Positions 1-9,346 are shown, counted from the first letter of the stretch. The stretch: DNA of 64,000 nt from Chloroflexota bacterium (GCA_034717495.1 JAYELL010000097.1:1-64000); one strand, 5' to 3'. Notes: generated by a model from the sequence alone, not told the origin. Program-made: numbers and translations.

Positions 1-468
1 GAGAGTCGAGATCGTAGCCTGGGCCACCTCGGAAGCCGTCTGAACCTGGATCGTATAACGGTGCAAAGTCTGCTGCAAAGCAAACCTGATACGTTCCTGT
101 TCTTCGAGGATGATATCGCGCTGGGCAATCAAGTATCCCTGCAGAAGCGCCCGGTGGTAGGTTTCCGCCATCCGAAGATCGGGCATAGCGATCAGATCTT
201 GATCGTATGAAACGTGTTGTCGTAAAACCTCTCCCAACTGCAGAATGGCCTCGTCCCCTACACCGGACCGGCAGAGCTCCCCGCCGTGTTCAGCCACGGC
301 TTCACGGTTTCCATCGGCGAAAAAGGCAAGGTATGACTCTGTCTCGGAATCGGCAAGCCGTTTCAGGTCGCTCGGCCGAATGAAGGCGCGGCCTGAAAAC
401 AGGGTCGAACGCAAGACCCCAAGTATAAGATCAGCAAGCTCAGGCTGTCGATCAACGCTATCCTGCAT
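1..468 (-). CDS. Sensor protein, N-terminal helical domain (partial, runs off window)
   Basis: An open minus-strand frame of 156 codons runs from an ATG at 468 off the left edge. It encodes a mostly helical region ending in a long amphipathic stretch (YLIAQRDIILEEQERIR near residue 120) of the kind that leads into GAF/PAS and kinase modules. It is clearly related to the protein encoded just upstream (498-950): both share an LR-x-TLFS start, an E-x3-x-FF-DG segment and a GY-x-A-x-R...EQER end. The reading frame stays open upstream past the ATG (ending EPRIGERLTRLGSVSETF), so this may be the second half of one protein broken by a frameshift. The C-terminal domains lie outside the window, so kinase or phosphatase activity cannot be judged. 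An RsbRD-N-like domain is possible. Confidence 0.6.
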   Translation of the reverse strand, partial: MQDSVDRQPELADLILGVLRSTLFSGRAFIRPSDLKRLADSETESYLAFFADGNREAVAEHGGELCRSGVGDEAILQLGEVLRQHVSYDQDLIAMPDLRMAETYHRALLQGYLIAQRDIILEEQERIRFALQQTLHRYTIQVQTASEVAQATISTL

Positions 469-497
469 GAAGGTTTCGCTTACGGAGCCAAGTCGTG

Positions 498-950
498 TCA
501 GCCGCTCCCCAATGCGCGGCTCTCTTTGGCTCTTAGAAACGCTTGGTAGGTGCGTTCCTGTTCCTTTAGTAAATTCTCTTCGCGGGCTTCAATATAACCC
601 TCTGTTACAGCATTACAATATTGGCCAGCAGTGTTGGGAAGGTCCGAAAGAGGATTCGATTTCTCGCGGCAGGTTCGACGCAATGCCTCAGTCATGGCCA
701 ACAATGACGCCGAACCAAGCCCATCGTTTGCCAGTTGCGCCCCGATGTTGCGGGTCTCTACATCTTGTCGCCCATCAAAAAACGAAAAAAAGGAAGTGGC
801 CATCTCAGCACTGATCTGTCTCACCCGGGCAGGTGAGATCATCAATCCGCTGGAAAAAAGGGTATCGCGAAGCGCATGTTGAAGCTCCAACTCTAAAACA
901 CCGATATCAACATGTTCCTCAGGAACTGCAGGGTCGCGACGATCGTCCAC
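498..950 (-). CDS. Helical sensor-type protein, tandem relative of the next gene; possibly a frameshifted N-terminal half
   Basis: This 150-residue ORF starts at GTG 950, with a good ribosome site (AGGAG, 7 nt before the start) overlapping the end of the methyltransferase gene, so the two are co-transcribed. The protein is helical without membrane segments. Residues about 20-140 align by eye with the next gene product (TLFSSG, SFFSFFDG, GYIEAREENLLKEQER). It then ends abruptly (AKESRALGSG) after the helix where the homologous copy continues. Adding one base in the GAGAG run near 520 would carry the frame straight into the next ORF, giving one protein with two sensor repeats. I cannot tell a true mutation from a sequencing error. 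The fold resembles N-terminal domains of Chloroflexota GAF-histidine kinases or RsbR-type regulators, which is an inference. Confidence 0.6.
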   Translation of the reverse strand: MDDRRDPAVPEEHVDIGVLELELQHALRDTLFSSGLMISPARVRQISAEMATSFFSFFDGRQDVETRNIGAQLANDGLGSASLLAMTEALRRTCREKSNPLSDLPNTAGQYCNAVTEGYIEAREENLLKEQERTYQAFLRAKESRALGSG

Positions 951-960
951 AGAAAAACTC

Positions 961-1764
961 CTATTTTATCAGATAGGCACCAAATCCTGTGCCCGCTTCA
1001 CCGAAAACACCCACATCCTCATCGCCAATAACAGACTCATCAAAGCTGTGCCAATCCAAAAAATTCACGAAACCCTGATCATCAGGACGCCACGGTTGTA
1101 CAAGTTCCTTATAGCGGCTTAAGGATCGAAGATAAAACGGCGTCCCCATCTGCCGATAGATCTGGAGCACTTCGTCGGCACGGACCTGATCCGACTTGCC
1201 TTCCGCACCCTGGGCGTTGAATGCCCAGGTACTGGTGGGACCTGCCCAATCGAAGAACACGTCCGCGGCATAAGAAATCTCCTCGTCGGTCAGGAAACCA
1301 CCCACACCCCAGTACACAATGGCCACATCACGCTTTCCGTTCAGTATGTCCGTTATCTCAGGATTGTTGAGCAATTCTTCCGGTCGCCTTGCATCGGCCT
1401 CGAAGAAGTACGTTCCGGGCGTGTCGCCAAGAATCTCCCGGGCATACTCCACAACGACAGGATCATAATCCGAATAAATGACCGTAGTCCCCGATGGAAC
1501 TACGGTGTGAAGATGGTCCTGGGTAGGAAGACCTGAGGCAAAATCAATGATCGTGTCGAATCCGCGGACTGCTGTTAACTCTTGGCCGATATCCTGCAGA
1601 CACCAACGCTGCAAGCGAGATAGCTTGCTAAGAAACGGAAGGCGAATCAGGATTTCTTCCGCCGCTCGGCGATCGACCTCAAAGTTATGGTGACCGCCCA
1701 GAAAATAATCATAGATTCGACCTGCACTGGGTATGCTGGCGTCGACAATGCTCTCTTTAGTCAT
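961..1764 (-). CDS. SAM-dependent methyltransferase, DUF574 / Methyltransf_19 family
   Basis: 267 residues. The segment SAGRIYDYFLGGHHNF near the N-terminus is the hallmark of the actinobacterial/Chloroflexota DUF574 methyltransferases. It is followed by a Rossmann-type core (TIIDFASGLPTQDHLH, VIYSDYDPVVVEYA) that replaces the usual GxGxG loop. The ATG at 1764 is preferred because GGAG lies 8 nt before it; a GTG at 1794 would add ten residues. The substrates of this family are unknown. It is followed at once by the sensor gene(s), with overlapping stop and ribosome site, so it may act in signalling or secondary metabolism. Length is normal for the family (about 260-280 residues). Confidence 0.85.
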   Translation of the reverse strand: MTKESIVDASIPSAGRIYDYFLGGHHNFEVDRRAAEEILIRLPFLSKLSRLQRWCLQDIGQELTAVRGFDTIIDFASGLPTQDHLHTVVPSGTTVIYSDYDPVVVEYAREILGDTPGTYFFEADARRPEELLNNPEITDILNGKRDVAIVYWGVGGFLTDEEISYAADVFFDWAGPTSTWAFNAQGAEGKSDQVRADEVLQIYRQMGTPFYLRSLSRYKELVQPWRPDDQGFVNFLDWHSFDESVIGDEDVGVFGEAGTGFGAYLIK

Positions 1765-1794
1765 TTTCCTTACTCCATCTGAGGATGTTGACAC

Positions 1795-2055
1795 TTACTT
1801 CGGCAGAGACTGAGCAAATGCTGCATCAGACTGAGATATGGGAGAACCTGTACAACAGCAACGACAAACAACCCGCGTCAATAAGCAGGGATCATCATGT
1901 GGGACACAGGGACAACGATTCTCAGACATACAAGGGCAGCAACCTGCTCCAAACCACAGGCAATGGCTGATTTTATCACACTCCCTACAAGGGCGCAAAC
2001 AGATCGTATCCGTTTTAAGACTCACGCTCCCTGTTGGGACTGACGCGGCCGGCAT
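1795..2055 (-). CDS. Possible Cys-rich small protein
   Basis: An 86-codon ORF stops one base before the alternative GTG of the methyltransferase gene, the spacing expected of an operon leader gene. It has a dense cysteine block (CLRPCRECDKISHC, CCPC, CPC, VCRCCC) suited to zinc or iron-sulfur binding. Against it: no good ribosome site at ATG 2055, weak codon bias, and no family I recognise. It fills most of the 416-bp gap before lepA, in which I otherwise see only the lepA promoter. Confidence 0.3.
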   Translation of the reverse strand: MPAASVPTGSVSLKTDTICLRPCRECDKISHCLWFGAGCCPCMSENRCPCVPHDDPCLLTRVVCRCCCTGSPISQSDAAFAQSLPK

Positions 2056-2150
2056 GCGCCTGTCCCCAAAAGTCTGGTCGAAAAGCGACGCGGGGCGCCG
2101 CGCTTTTGGGCCGCAGGGTTTGCCGGGTTCCCATCCTTCCCCTTTGTATC

Positions 2151-2179
2151 TTTTAGATTGCAGCGCTCTGGGGTATAAT
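2151..2179 (+). promoter_or_regulatory. Likely lepA promoter
   Basis: TATAAT at 2174-2179 lies 31 bp before the lepA start. The matching -35 region (TTTTAG at 2151-2156 with 17-bp spacing) is poor, so recognition would depend on the -10 element. Confidence 0.5.
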
Positions 2180-2210
2180 CGCCGTCAGTTGATGGAAAGG
2201 AAGAAACAGA

Positions 2211-4013
2211 GTGGACCTGAACAACATTCGTAATTTCTGCATAATCGCCCACATCGATCACGGCAAGAGCACGCTGGCCGATCGCCTTCTTCAGATTACC
2301 GGTACCGTTTCCGAACGGGAAATGAAGGAGCAAGTGCTCGATGATATGGACCTGGAACGGGAAAAAGGGGTCACCATCAAGGCCTCCGCGGTCCGCATGG
2401 CGTTCCAGGCACAGGATGGGCAGTCATACGAAATCAATCTTATCGACACCCCTGGGCACGTCGATTTTTCCTACGAAGTCAATCGGGCGCTGCAGGCCTG
2501 CGAGGGCGCTGTGTTGGTGGTAGATGCCAGCCAGGGGATCGAGGCCCAGACCCTTGCCAATCTCTACCTGGCCATGGAATCCGATCTGGAAATCATCCCT
2601 GTTATCAACAAGATCGACCTGCCCGCGGCCCGCCCGGATGAGGTCGCCCAGGAGATCGAAGACCTGATCGGCACGCCGGCCGAGTATATTGTCCGGGTAT
2701 CGGCAAAAGAGGGCACCAACGCCAAACAGGTTCTGGAATCGGTTGTCCAGGAGGTGCCCCCACCCCAGGGAGAGCCCGATCAACCCCTGCGCGCCCTGAT
2801 CTTCGACAGCCACTACGACGCCTTCAAGGGAGTGATCGCCTATGTCCGTGTCGTCGATGGCACTGTCGAGCACGCCGCCCCATTGCAGTTGATGTCGACA
2901 GGGATCGGGCTGGAACCGCTGGAGATAGGTGTCTTCTCGCCGCGCATGACGCCGGTCGACCGGCTGAGCGCCGGTGAGGTAGGCTATGTCGCCACCGGCC
3001 TGAAGACGGTCCGGGATCTGGCGGTAGGGGACACCCTCACCCAGACCGATTCACCGGCCGACAAGGCTCTGCCCGGATATCAAGCCATGAAGCCAATGGT
3101 TTTCGCTGGCCTTTACCCCAGCGAGAGCGAGGATTTTGTCTTGCTCCGGGATGCACTGGAAAAACTGCATCTCAATGACGCCTCTCTTGTCTACGAGCCA
3201 GAGACCAGCCAGGCCCTGGGATTCGGTTTCCGCTGTGGCTTCCTCGGACTCTTTCACATGGAGATCATCCAGGAACGCCTGGAGCGCGAGTATGGGCTTG
3301 ACATCATTTTCACGGCGCCGAGCGTCGAATACCAGGTGACGAGAACGGATGGCACGGAGATGGTCATCGACAGCCCGGCCGATCTGCCTGAGCCCAACGA
3401 AATCCTTGAGATTCGGGAACCCTGGGTTGAAATCGAGATATTCACCCCCAGCGAGTTCATCGGCACGGTGATGGAGTTGGTGGTACGCAAGCGAGGCGAG
3501 TTTATCTCACAGGAGTACTTTGATCAGCGGCGGGTCCTGTTGAGCTACAAGATACCGCTGAGCGAGATTCTGACTGAGTTTTTCAACGATCTGAAGGCTC
3601 GCACTCGCGGCTATGCCAGCCTCGATTACCATTTTGATGAATACCGGCCGGCCGACATGGTAAAGCTCGAAGTCCTGGTCAACCACCACCCTGTCGATGC
3701 CCTGAGCATCATCGTCCACCGTGGCGACACCTATCGCAAGGGACAGAAGCTGGTCAGCAAAATGAAGGATGCCATTCCGCGGCAGATGTTCCTGGTTCCC
3801 ATTCAGGCAGCCGTCGGCAACAAGGTCATCAGCCGGGCCAACATCAAGCCGCTGCGCAAGGATGTGCTCGCCAAATGTTATGGCGGCGATGTCAGCCGCA
3901 AGCGCAAACTACTGGAACGGCAGAAAAAGGGCAAAAAACGCATGAAGATGGTTGGTAGCGTAGAGATTCCCCAGGATGCCTTCATGACGGTGCTGAGCCT
4001 GGAGGATGACTAA
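2211..4013 (+). CDS. lepA: Elongation factor 4 (LepA), ribosome-associated GTPase
   Basis: 600 residues, the usual LepA length. LepA is a translational GTPase that binds the ribosome and affects elongation and assembly. The G-domain motifs are intact: AHIDHGKST at residues 13-21, [14 protein letters not shown]. The LepA-specific C-terminal domain is present ([18 protein letters not shown], then a Lys/Arg-rich tail). The start is GTG 2211, preceded by GGAAAGGAAG. rsmA follows 48 bp downstream on the same strand. Confidence 0.98.
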   Translation: MDLNNIRNFCIIAHIDHGKSTLADRLLQITGTVSEREMKEQVLDDMDLEREKGVTIKASAVRMAFQAQDGQSYEINLIDTPGHVDFSYEVNRALQACEGAVLVVDASQGIEAQTLANLYLAMESDLEIIPVINKIDLPAARPDEVAQEIEDLIGTPAEYIVRVSAKEGTNAKQVLESVVQEVPPPQGEPDQPLRALIFDSHYDAFKGVIAYVRVVDGTVEHAAPLQLMSTGIGLEPLEIGVFSPRMTPVDRLSAGEVGYVATGLKTVRDLAVGDTLTQTDSPADKALPGYQAMKPMVFAGLYPSESEDFVLLRDALEKLHLNDASLVYEPETSQALGFGFRCGFLGLFHMEIIQERLEREYGLDIIFTAPSVEYQVTRTDGTEMVIDSPADLPEPNEILEIREPWVEIEIFTPSEFIGTVMELVVRKRGEFISQEYFDQRRVLLSYKIPLSEILTEFFNDLKARTRGYASLDYHFDEYRPADMVKLEVLVNHHPVDALSIIVHRGDTYRKGQKLVSKMKDAIPRQMFLVPIQAAVGNKVISRANIKPLRKDVLAKCYGGDVSRKRKLLERQKKGKKRMKMVGSVEIPQDAFMTVLSLEDD

Positions 4014-4061
4014 CAGCGTGTTTCTGTTGCTGCCGCGGTCGCGGGATCCGTTGACTTCGGC

Positions 4062-4931
4062 ATGACTACCCCTTCCACCCGTCTGGGCGATCTGCTGCGG
4101 CGCCATGGTCTTAAGCCGCGCAAAGGCCTGGGGCAGAATTTCCTGGCCGATCCCGTGCACCTGGATCGAATCGTCGAGGCGGCCGAACTGTCAAGCGACG
4201 ATCTCGTGCTGGAAGTGGGTCCGGGCGTTGGCACATTGACGGTCCGTCTGGCTGCCCGGGCAGGGCACGTGGTTGCGATCGAACTGGACCAAAAGCTCTT
4301 CCCAGCCCTCGAAGAGGTCTTGAGTCAGTCTCCCAATGTCACCGTGATCCATGGAGACATTCTCCAGCTCACCCCAACTCAATTGACCATCGACCATCGA
4401 CAATTCACCATTGACGATTATAAGGTCGTCGCCAACCTGCCCTACTACATCACCTCGGCGGCAATCCGCCACCTGCTGACAACAGACCGGCCCCCTACAC
4501 TGCTTGTCCTGACGGTTCAAAGGGAAGTTGCCCAACGGATCGTGGCACAGCCCCCGGACATGAGCCTGCTGGCCATCAGCGTGCAGTTCTACGCGAAGCC
4601 CGAGATCGTGGCCAGGATTCCGGCGGGCGCCTTTTATCCCGCACCTAAGGTCGACTCTACCATTCTGCGCTTGCGCGTGGGCATGAACCCGGCCGTTCAG
4701 GTAGCCTCCGAGGACGATTTCTTCCGGGTCGTGCGGGCAGGGTTCAGCCAGCGACGAAAACAGCTGCGCAACGCGTTAAAGGGGGGACTTGGCCTCACCC
4801 CCTTGCAGGCCACTGCACTGCTCGAAGCCGCTGAGGTAGCCCCGCAGCGGCGAGCCGAAACCCTCAGTCTTGGGGAGTGGGCAAAATTGGCCAACAACTG
4901 GCACTATTCATCCGCTTCAGGCAAGGCGTAA
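4062..4931 (+). CDS. rsmA: 16S rRNA dimethyladenosine transferase (RsmA/KsgA)
   Basis: 289 residues. RsmA dimethylates two adjacent adenosines near the 3' end of 16S rRNA using SAM. Seen: GQNFLAD near residue 24, SAM motif I EVGPGVGTLT (51-60), and the catalytic NLPYYI motif (125-130). Residues 104-119 (TPTQLTIDHRQFTIDD) are an in-frame insertion just before the catalytic strand. They are encoded by a tandem-like DNA phrase (CAATTGACCATCGACCATCG...) typical of an intergenic repeat. The 3' end overlaps the convergent plsC gene by 28 bp. Confidence 0.97.
   Translation: MTTPSTRLGDLLRRHGLKPRKGLGQNFLADPVHLDRIVEAAELSSDDLVLEVGPGVGTLTVRLAARAGHVVAIELDQKLFPALEEVLSQSPNVTVIHGDILQLTPTQLTIDHRQFTIDDYKVVANLPYYITSAAIRHLLTTDRPPTLLVLTVQREVAQRIVAQPPDMSLLAISVQFYAKPEIVARIPAGAFYPAPKVDSTILRLRVGMNPAVQVASEDDFFRVVRAGFSQRRKQLRNALKGGLGLTPLQATALLEAAEVAPQRRAETLSLGEWAKLANNWHYSSASGKA
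4379..4419 (+). repeat. Short tandem phrase repeat inside rsmA
   Basis: About 40 bp built from variants of a 7-8 nt word (AATTGACC, ATCGACC, ATCGACA, ATTCACC, ATTGACG). It reads in frame as LTIDHRQFTIDD. It looks like a degenerate intergenic repeat that ended up in coding sequence without breaking the frame. Confidence 0.6.
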
Positions 4932-5572
4932 ACACCACGGTATTGGGGGGGCAAGAGCTCGGCAATTCGATACATGATCTGATCGGTGTACGCCTCCAGT
5001 TGCTCACCCTTGGCGCGGTTGGGACTGCCCGGCAATACGAAGGGTTCACCCACCTCCACGATTATTCTAGGACGCCTCAATCGCCTCAGAGTCGCGAATG
5101 CCTTCTCCTGGCCACTTATCCCGACAGGCACGATAGGTACGCCCGTTCGGGAAGCCAGGTAGGCCACGCCGGGATGTCCTTGCTGAAGCCCGCCCGTCTT
5201 GCTCCGGGTACCCTCGGGAGCGATTGCCAGTGCGCCGCCCCCCTTGAGTACTTTGACCGCAGCGCCCATCGCCTTGCGATCCGCCCCGCCTCGATCGACA
5301 GGGATGGCCGATTCTGTCCAGCGTAGAAAGTGCCCAAGACCAAAAGTACTTTCCCAGGTGCTGGCGACAAGAAAGGTAATCGGCCGGTCGAGCAGCAAGA
5401 ATCCGATGGGGGGATCTAATACATGCAGGTGATTCGACACGAAGAGAAATGGACCCGAGGTGGGTATTTTTTCTCCGCCGCGGACTTCAAGTCGGCTAAG
5501 AAGGCGAAACAACAGGCGATCTATCTCCCGAAGAATCCGCATTCGCAACGGCCATTGATTGGGCGAATCCAT
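4904..5572 (-). CDS. plsC: 1-acyl-sn-glycerol-3-phosphate acyltransferase (PlsC-type)
   Basis: 222 residues. It should transfer an acyl chain to lysophosphatidic acid at the membrane in phospholipid synthesis. The acyltransferase block I motif NHLHVLD (N47, H48, D53) is of the H-x4-D type, and block III APEGTRSKTG (118-127) is intact, followed by VPIVPVGISG. There is no clear membrane helix, so it is probably peripheral. Its last codons overlap the end of convergent rsmA. A related lysolipid or ornithine-lipid acyltransferase role cannot be excluded. Confidence 0.88.
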   Translation of the reverse strand: MDSPNQWPLRMRILREIDRLLFRLLSRLEVRGGEKIPTSGPFLFVSNHLHVLDPPIGFLLLDRPITFLVASTWESTFGLGHFLRWTESAIPVDRGGADRKAMGAAVKVLKGGGALAIAPEGTRSKTGGLQQGHPGVAYLASRTGVPIVPVGISGQEKAFATLRRLRRPRIIVEVGEPFVLPGSPNRAKGEQLEAYTDQIMYRIAELLPPQYRGVYALPEADE

Positions 5573-5581
5573 TAGGTTCCT

Positions 5582-6595
5582 CTACTCATCGGATACGGAA
5601 AGCGGTGTGGGAATCAGCCGGCGTCCCTGAGCCTGGACCGTGTAGCTAAACACGGGACCTGCCGGCACCAACTCCACATCAAACAGAGTCTCGCCGCCCC
5701 GGGCCACCACATTATGCACCGGCTCGACGATTCGGGCACCCACAACCCGGCCCAGAGGATCATATAGGGTGGCAACAGCAATCACAGCAACCGCCTCATG
5801 AGAGCCTACGTTGGCAATCCGCCCATGAAGGCGTAGCGGTTGGCGTGGAGGTTGATCCAGCGTGACGCCTCTTGGCTGCAAATCCATGTGGATGGGGTCG
5901 ATATACGCGGGCACAGCCGACAGAACCTCGGTCTGGAAAGTGGCGAAGCTTGCAGGCACGTCTGAAAATCTGATGACGAAAGGGGCCCGTTGCCCCGGAG
6001 CCACAACGTCCAGCATGGTGTAGGAATCTCCGGCGATCAATGGGCGGTCCTGGTTATCGAACAGCCTCATCTGAACCAGAACTTGCTCCAACTCAACCGT
6101 GCTTGTGTTGATAACCTCGCCCAGAGCCGACAGGCCTCCCACCGGATTGGGGTGAAAGTATACGTTTTTCACCTTCATGGGAAGGGGCGTGGGGGTCGGG
6201 GTCTCCGTGGGTTCAATGGGACCGCTAATCCCTCCCAGGGGAATGATCAATTCCTGTCCCACCTGCAAGGCTCGCTCGTCGACAATGCCATTGACATCCC
6301 GCAGCAGATCATGGGGAACGCCAAACCTGCTGGCGATAATATGCAGATTCTCGCCAGCCTGGATTTTGTAGATCACCGGCGTGGGCGTGATCGTCGGCGT
6401 CGCCGTTGGCGGCGCCGTATAGGGCGCCGGGGTGCTGCTGGGCAGCTCGATTGGAACCAGGGTGGCTGTGACTGTTGCCGTAGGCGTCGGCGCCGGCATT
6501 TCAGTCGCCCGGGTCACAACCTGGCCACAGGAGCAAAGCAACATCAGAACGATGGCAAGCAAACCTGGCCACCAAAGAAATTTTCCACTAAACAC
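5582..6595 (-). CDS. LysM-domain lipoprotein
   Basis: 337 residues if translation starts at GTG 6595. A TTG at 6613 would place the -10 element TATAAT inside the gene, so I reject it. The N-terminus is a lipoprotein signal (GLLAIVLMLLCSC, lipidated Cys at 23), followed by a Thr/Pro linker (APTPTATVTA) and one LysM peptidoglycan-binding domain at about residues 75-119 (IYKIQAGENLHIIASRFGVP). After another TPTPTPLP linker comes a 200-residue beta-rich domain (NVYFHPNPVGG...) resembling FxLYD-type extracellular modules. It probably sits on the outer face of the cell membrane and touches the wall. Confidence 0.85.
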   Translation of the reverse strand: MFSGKFLWWPGLLAIVLMLLCSCGQVVTRATEMPAPTPTATVTATLVPIELPSSTPAPYTAPPTATPTITPTPVIYKIQAGENLHIIASRFGVPHDLLRDVNGIVDERALQVGQELIIPLGGISGPIEPTETPTPTPLPMKVKNVYFHPNPVGGLSALGEVINTSTVELEQVLVQMRLFDNQDRPLIAGDSYTMLDVVAPGQRAPFVIRFSDVPASFATFQTEVLSAVPAYIDPIHMDLQPRGVTLDQPPRQPLRLHGRIANVGSHEAVAVIAVATLYDPLGRVVGARIVEPVHNVVARGGETLFDVELVPAGPVFSYTVQAQGRRLIPTPLSVSDE

Positions 6596-6601
6596 GCGGA
6601 C

Positions 6602-6650
6602 ATTATACCACAACCCTCACTTCACCGAGAATGAAAAACTGTGTTAGAAT
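6602..6650. promoter_or_regulatory. Divergent promoters between the LysM lipoprotein and glnS
   Basis: Minus strand: extended -10 TGGTATAAT (TATAAT at 6602-6607) lies only 6 bp before GTG 6595, so the lipoprotein mRNA is probably leaderless. Plus strand: TTCACC (6621-6626), an 18-bp spacer and TAGAAT (6645-6650), suited to glnS. Confidence 0.5.
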
Positions 6651-6689
6651 GTTCGGTACTTATCCTGAGACACCAGAGGGAAAACTATC

Positions 6690-8399
6690 ATGAGTACAGC
6701 GGACACCAGAACTTCAACTGACTTCATTCGCAAGCGCATCATCGAAGATAACGAAAGCGGGCGCTTTGACGGGCAGGTACATACGCGCTTTCCTCCAGAG
6801 CCCAATGGCTATCTTCACATTGGTCATGCCAAATCGATCCTGCTGAACTACAGCATTGCCCAGGATTTCGCAGGCAAGTTCAACCTGCGTTTTGACGACA
6901 CCAATCCGACCAGGGAGGAGATGGAATTTGTCGAGTCCATCACCGAGGATATTGTCTGGCTCGGTGTCGACTGGCAAGATCGCCTTCTTTTCGCTTCCGA
7001 TTACTTCCAGCAACTCTACGAATGGGCCGTCGACCTGATCGTAAAAGGCAGTGCTTACGTTGACGATCTTAGCGCCGAAGAGATCCGGCAATACCGCGGC
7101 ACCCTCACCGAGCCGGGCAAAGATAGCCCTTTCCGAAATCGCTCGGTAGCGGAGAATCTTGAGCTCTTTGAACGCATGAAAAAGGGCGAGTTTCCCAACG
7201 GTGCCCGCGTTCTGCGCGCCAGGATCGATATGTCATCCCCTAACCTCAACCTGCGCGATCCGGTGCTTTACCGCATCTTGCATGCCACCCACCACCGCAC
7301 CGGCGACCAGTGGTGCATCTATCCCATGTATGACTGGGCCCATGGCCAGTCGGACTCCATCGAAGGGATCACCCACTCCATATGCACCCTGGAATTCGAG
7401 GACCATCGCCCGCTCTACGATTGGTTTCTTGATGAATTGGGGATTTATCATCCCCAGCAGATCGAGTTTGCCCGCCTCAATCTCACCTATACGGTGATGA
7501 GCAAACGGAAACTGCGGCGCCTGGTCGAAGAAGGACACGTCGACGGTTGGGACGACCCCCGAATGCCCACCATCTCCGGCCATCGACGGCGCGGGTATAC
7601 GCCGGAATCCATCCAGGATTTCAACCATCGTATCGGTGTCGCGAAAAACGATAGCATCGTGGATATTGCCCTTCTCGAGCATTGTCTGCGTCAGGACCTG
7701 AACGTGCGCTCCCCGCGCGCCATGGCTGTGCTCCGGCCTCTCAAAGTCGTGATCACCAATTATCCGGAAGGGCAAACCGAACATCTGGATGCCATCAATA
7801 ATCCTGAAGACCAGTCCATGGGAATCCGCCAGGTACCCTTCTCGCGGGAGCTTTATATCGAACGGGCCGACTTCATGGAAGACCCGCCGCGCAAATTCTA
7901 CCGCCTGGCGCCCGGGCGCGAGGTACGGTTGCGATACGCCTACTTCATCACCTGCGTCGACGTGATCAAGGATACTGATACCGGCGAGGTCATTGAACTC
8001 CATTGCACTTACGATCCTGCGACTCGAGGGGGCGATGCACCCGATGGCAGAAAGGTGAAGGCAACCCTCCACTGGGTATCCGCCCAACATGCGCTGGATG
8101 CAGAAGTTCGCCTGTACAATCATCTCTTCACTGAGGCCAATCCCGACGACGCGCCAAAGGGAGAGGATTTCCTGGCCAACCTGAATCCCGATTCCCTGGA
8201 GGTGTTAGGGAACTGCAAGATCGAGCCCAGCCTGGCCGGCGCACAGCCTGGTGATCGCTACCAATTCGAGCGCCAGGGTTACTTCTGCTTTGATCCCGAC
8301 TCCACCGCCGAGCGGCTGGTGATCAACCGCACCGTTACGTTGCGGGACACATGGGCCCGGGTTCAGAAACAGATGGCGAAGAAGCAGGGAAAGAAGTAG
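6690..8399 (+). CDS. glnS: Glutaminyl-tRNA synthetase
   Basis: 569 residues. It charges tRNA-Gln with glutamine. The class I signature HIGH is in [16 protein letters not shown] near residue 35, and the KMSKS-type loop is VMSKRKLRR. The GlnRS catalytic core ([10 protein letters not shown]) and the C-terminal anticodon-binding beta-barrels ([22 protein letters not shown]) are complete. Start ATG 6690 follows GAGGGA. GlnRS is scattered among bacteria, most of which use the GatCAB route, so it may have been acquired. The glutamyl-tRNA synthetase lies 1 kb downstream. Confidence 0.98.
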   Translation: MSTADTRTSTDFIRKRIIEDNESGRFDGQVHTRFPPEPNGYLHIGHAKSILLNYSIAQDFAGKFNLRFDDTNPTREEMEFVESITEDIVWLGVDWQDRLLFASDYFQQLYEWAVDLIVKGSAYVDDLSAEEIRQYRGTLTEPGKDSPFRNRSVAENLELFERMKKGEFPNGARVLRARIDMSSPNLNLRDPVLYRILHATHHRTGDQWCIYPMYDWAHGQSDSIEGITHSICTLEFEDHRPLYDWFLDELGIYHPQQIEFARLNLTYTVMSKRKLRRLVEEGHVDGWDDPRMPTISGHRRRGYTPESIQDFNHRIGVAKNDSIVDIALLEHCLRQDLNVRSPRAMAVLRPLKVVITNYPEGQTEHLDAINNPEDQSMGIRQVPFSRELYIERADFMEDPPRKFYRLAPGREVRLRYAYFITCVDVIKDTDTGEVIELHCTYDPATRGGDAPDGRKVKATLHWVSAQHALDAEVRLYNHLFTEANPDDAPKGEDFLANLNPDSLEVLGNCKIEPSLAGAQPGDRYQFERQGYFCFDPDSTAERLVINRTVTLRDTWARVQKQMAKKQGKK

Positions 8400-8420
8400 G
8401 AAAGTGACGATGATTTTACG

Positions 8421-9254
8421 ATGAGCGAAGCTGGCAAACAGGTCTTCGCTACCGATATTGGCCCCGACGATGACGTGGAGGAGCTGTTCCGTGTCGTCCA
8501 AATGCGGCTTCTACCCTATCGCGATGAGCACAAGGGTGATTATCTGCTGCTGATATTGGCTGATCAGACCGGTCAGATCGAGGCTCGAATCTGGGAAAAT
8601 GCCTCGGAACCTGCCCAATGGCTCTCTGCCAACGACATCGTGCACGTCCGTGGGCGCGCCGAGCTTTATCAAGAGCGGATCAGGTTGCGGGTCGACGAGA
8701 TAATCCCGGCCAAAGAGGGAACTTTCGCCATTGCCGAATTCCTGCCCCCCGTTGGGATCGATGACCAGCAAGCCCTGGCAGACATTCATGGGACAATCGA
8801 CCGGATATCGAATCAGCCATTGCGGCTCCTCCTGCAGACCATTTTTGGCGATACGGAGTTCGTTTCAAACTTCTGTCTGGCCCCGCGGGAAAAGCCTGGC
8901 GGCCTCCTGGAGCAAACTATGGCCCTGTTGGAGTTGGCGGCCCCTCTGGAGCGGGTCAACCCAAAGCTGGACCTGGATCTATTGACGGCCGGTATCCTGC
9001 TGCATGAAGCTGGCACCAGTTACGCCATAGGTAGCGAAACCGGCCGGGAGGCCCTGGATCTGTTGGGGATTGCTGCCGTGAGTGATCAGCTGCTGTGCCA
9101 GAACCTGACCCACCTGCCCGAGTTTCCGAATGGCCTGGCCTTGAAACTGCGCCACATCATCCTGGCAGCCGCTTCTCCCAGCATCGCCCGCAGTCCGGAG
9201 GCGCTGGTGTTAGCCAGACTCAAACAGTTGCAGGAATCAGCGCGTAATATCTGA
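8421..9254 (+). CDS. OB-fold protein with degenerate HD domain, YhaM-like
   Basis: 277 residues. Residues about 10-95 form an OB-type nucleic-acid-binding fold (GDYLLLILADQTGQIEARIW, VHVRGRAELYQERIRLRVDEI). This matches the N-terminal domain of the YhaM/CBF1 3'-5' exoribonucleases. The C-terminal half follows the HD-domain layout (GGLLEQTMALLELA, DLDLLTAGILLHEAG), but the metal-binding His of GLLEHT is Gln and the HD pair is His-Glu. A catalytically dead or altered nuclease-like protein, perhaps an RNA-binding factor, is more likely than an active exonuclease. It lies 21 bp after glnS. Confidence 0.7.
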   Translation: MSEAGKQVFATDIGPDDDVEELFRVVQMRLLPYRDEHKGDYLLLILADQTGQIEARIWENASEPAQWLSANDIVHVRGRAELYQERIRLRVDEIIPAKEGTFAIAEFLPPVGIDDQQALADIHGTIDRISNQPLRLLLQTIFGDTEFVSNFCLAPREKPGGLLEQTMALLELAAPLERVNPKLDLDLLTAGILLHEAGTSYAIGSETGREALDLLGIAAVSDQLLCQNLTHLPEFPNGLALKLRHIILAAASPSIARSPEALVLARLKQLQESARNI

Positions 9255-9346
9255 ACACCGCCCGCCGATTCGCCAATTGACTGCTTGCCATCTGCTACTT
9301 ACCTATCCGAAATCTGTGACGTACCACTTCTGGAGACCCTGGTTTT

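Noticed and set aside
1838-2233. 131-codon plus-strand ORF before lepA
   Set aside because: It overlaps the lepA start and promoter, has no ribosome site and no protein-like composition.
7233-8123. 296-codon antisense ORF in glnS
   Set aside because: It is a codon-bias shadow of a well-identified gene.
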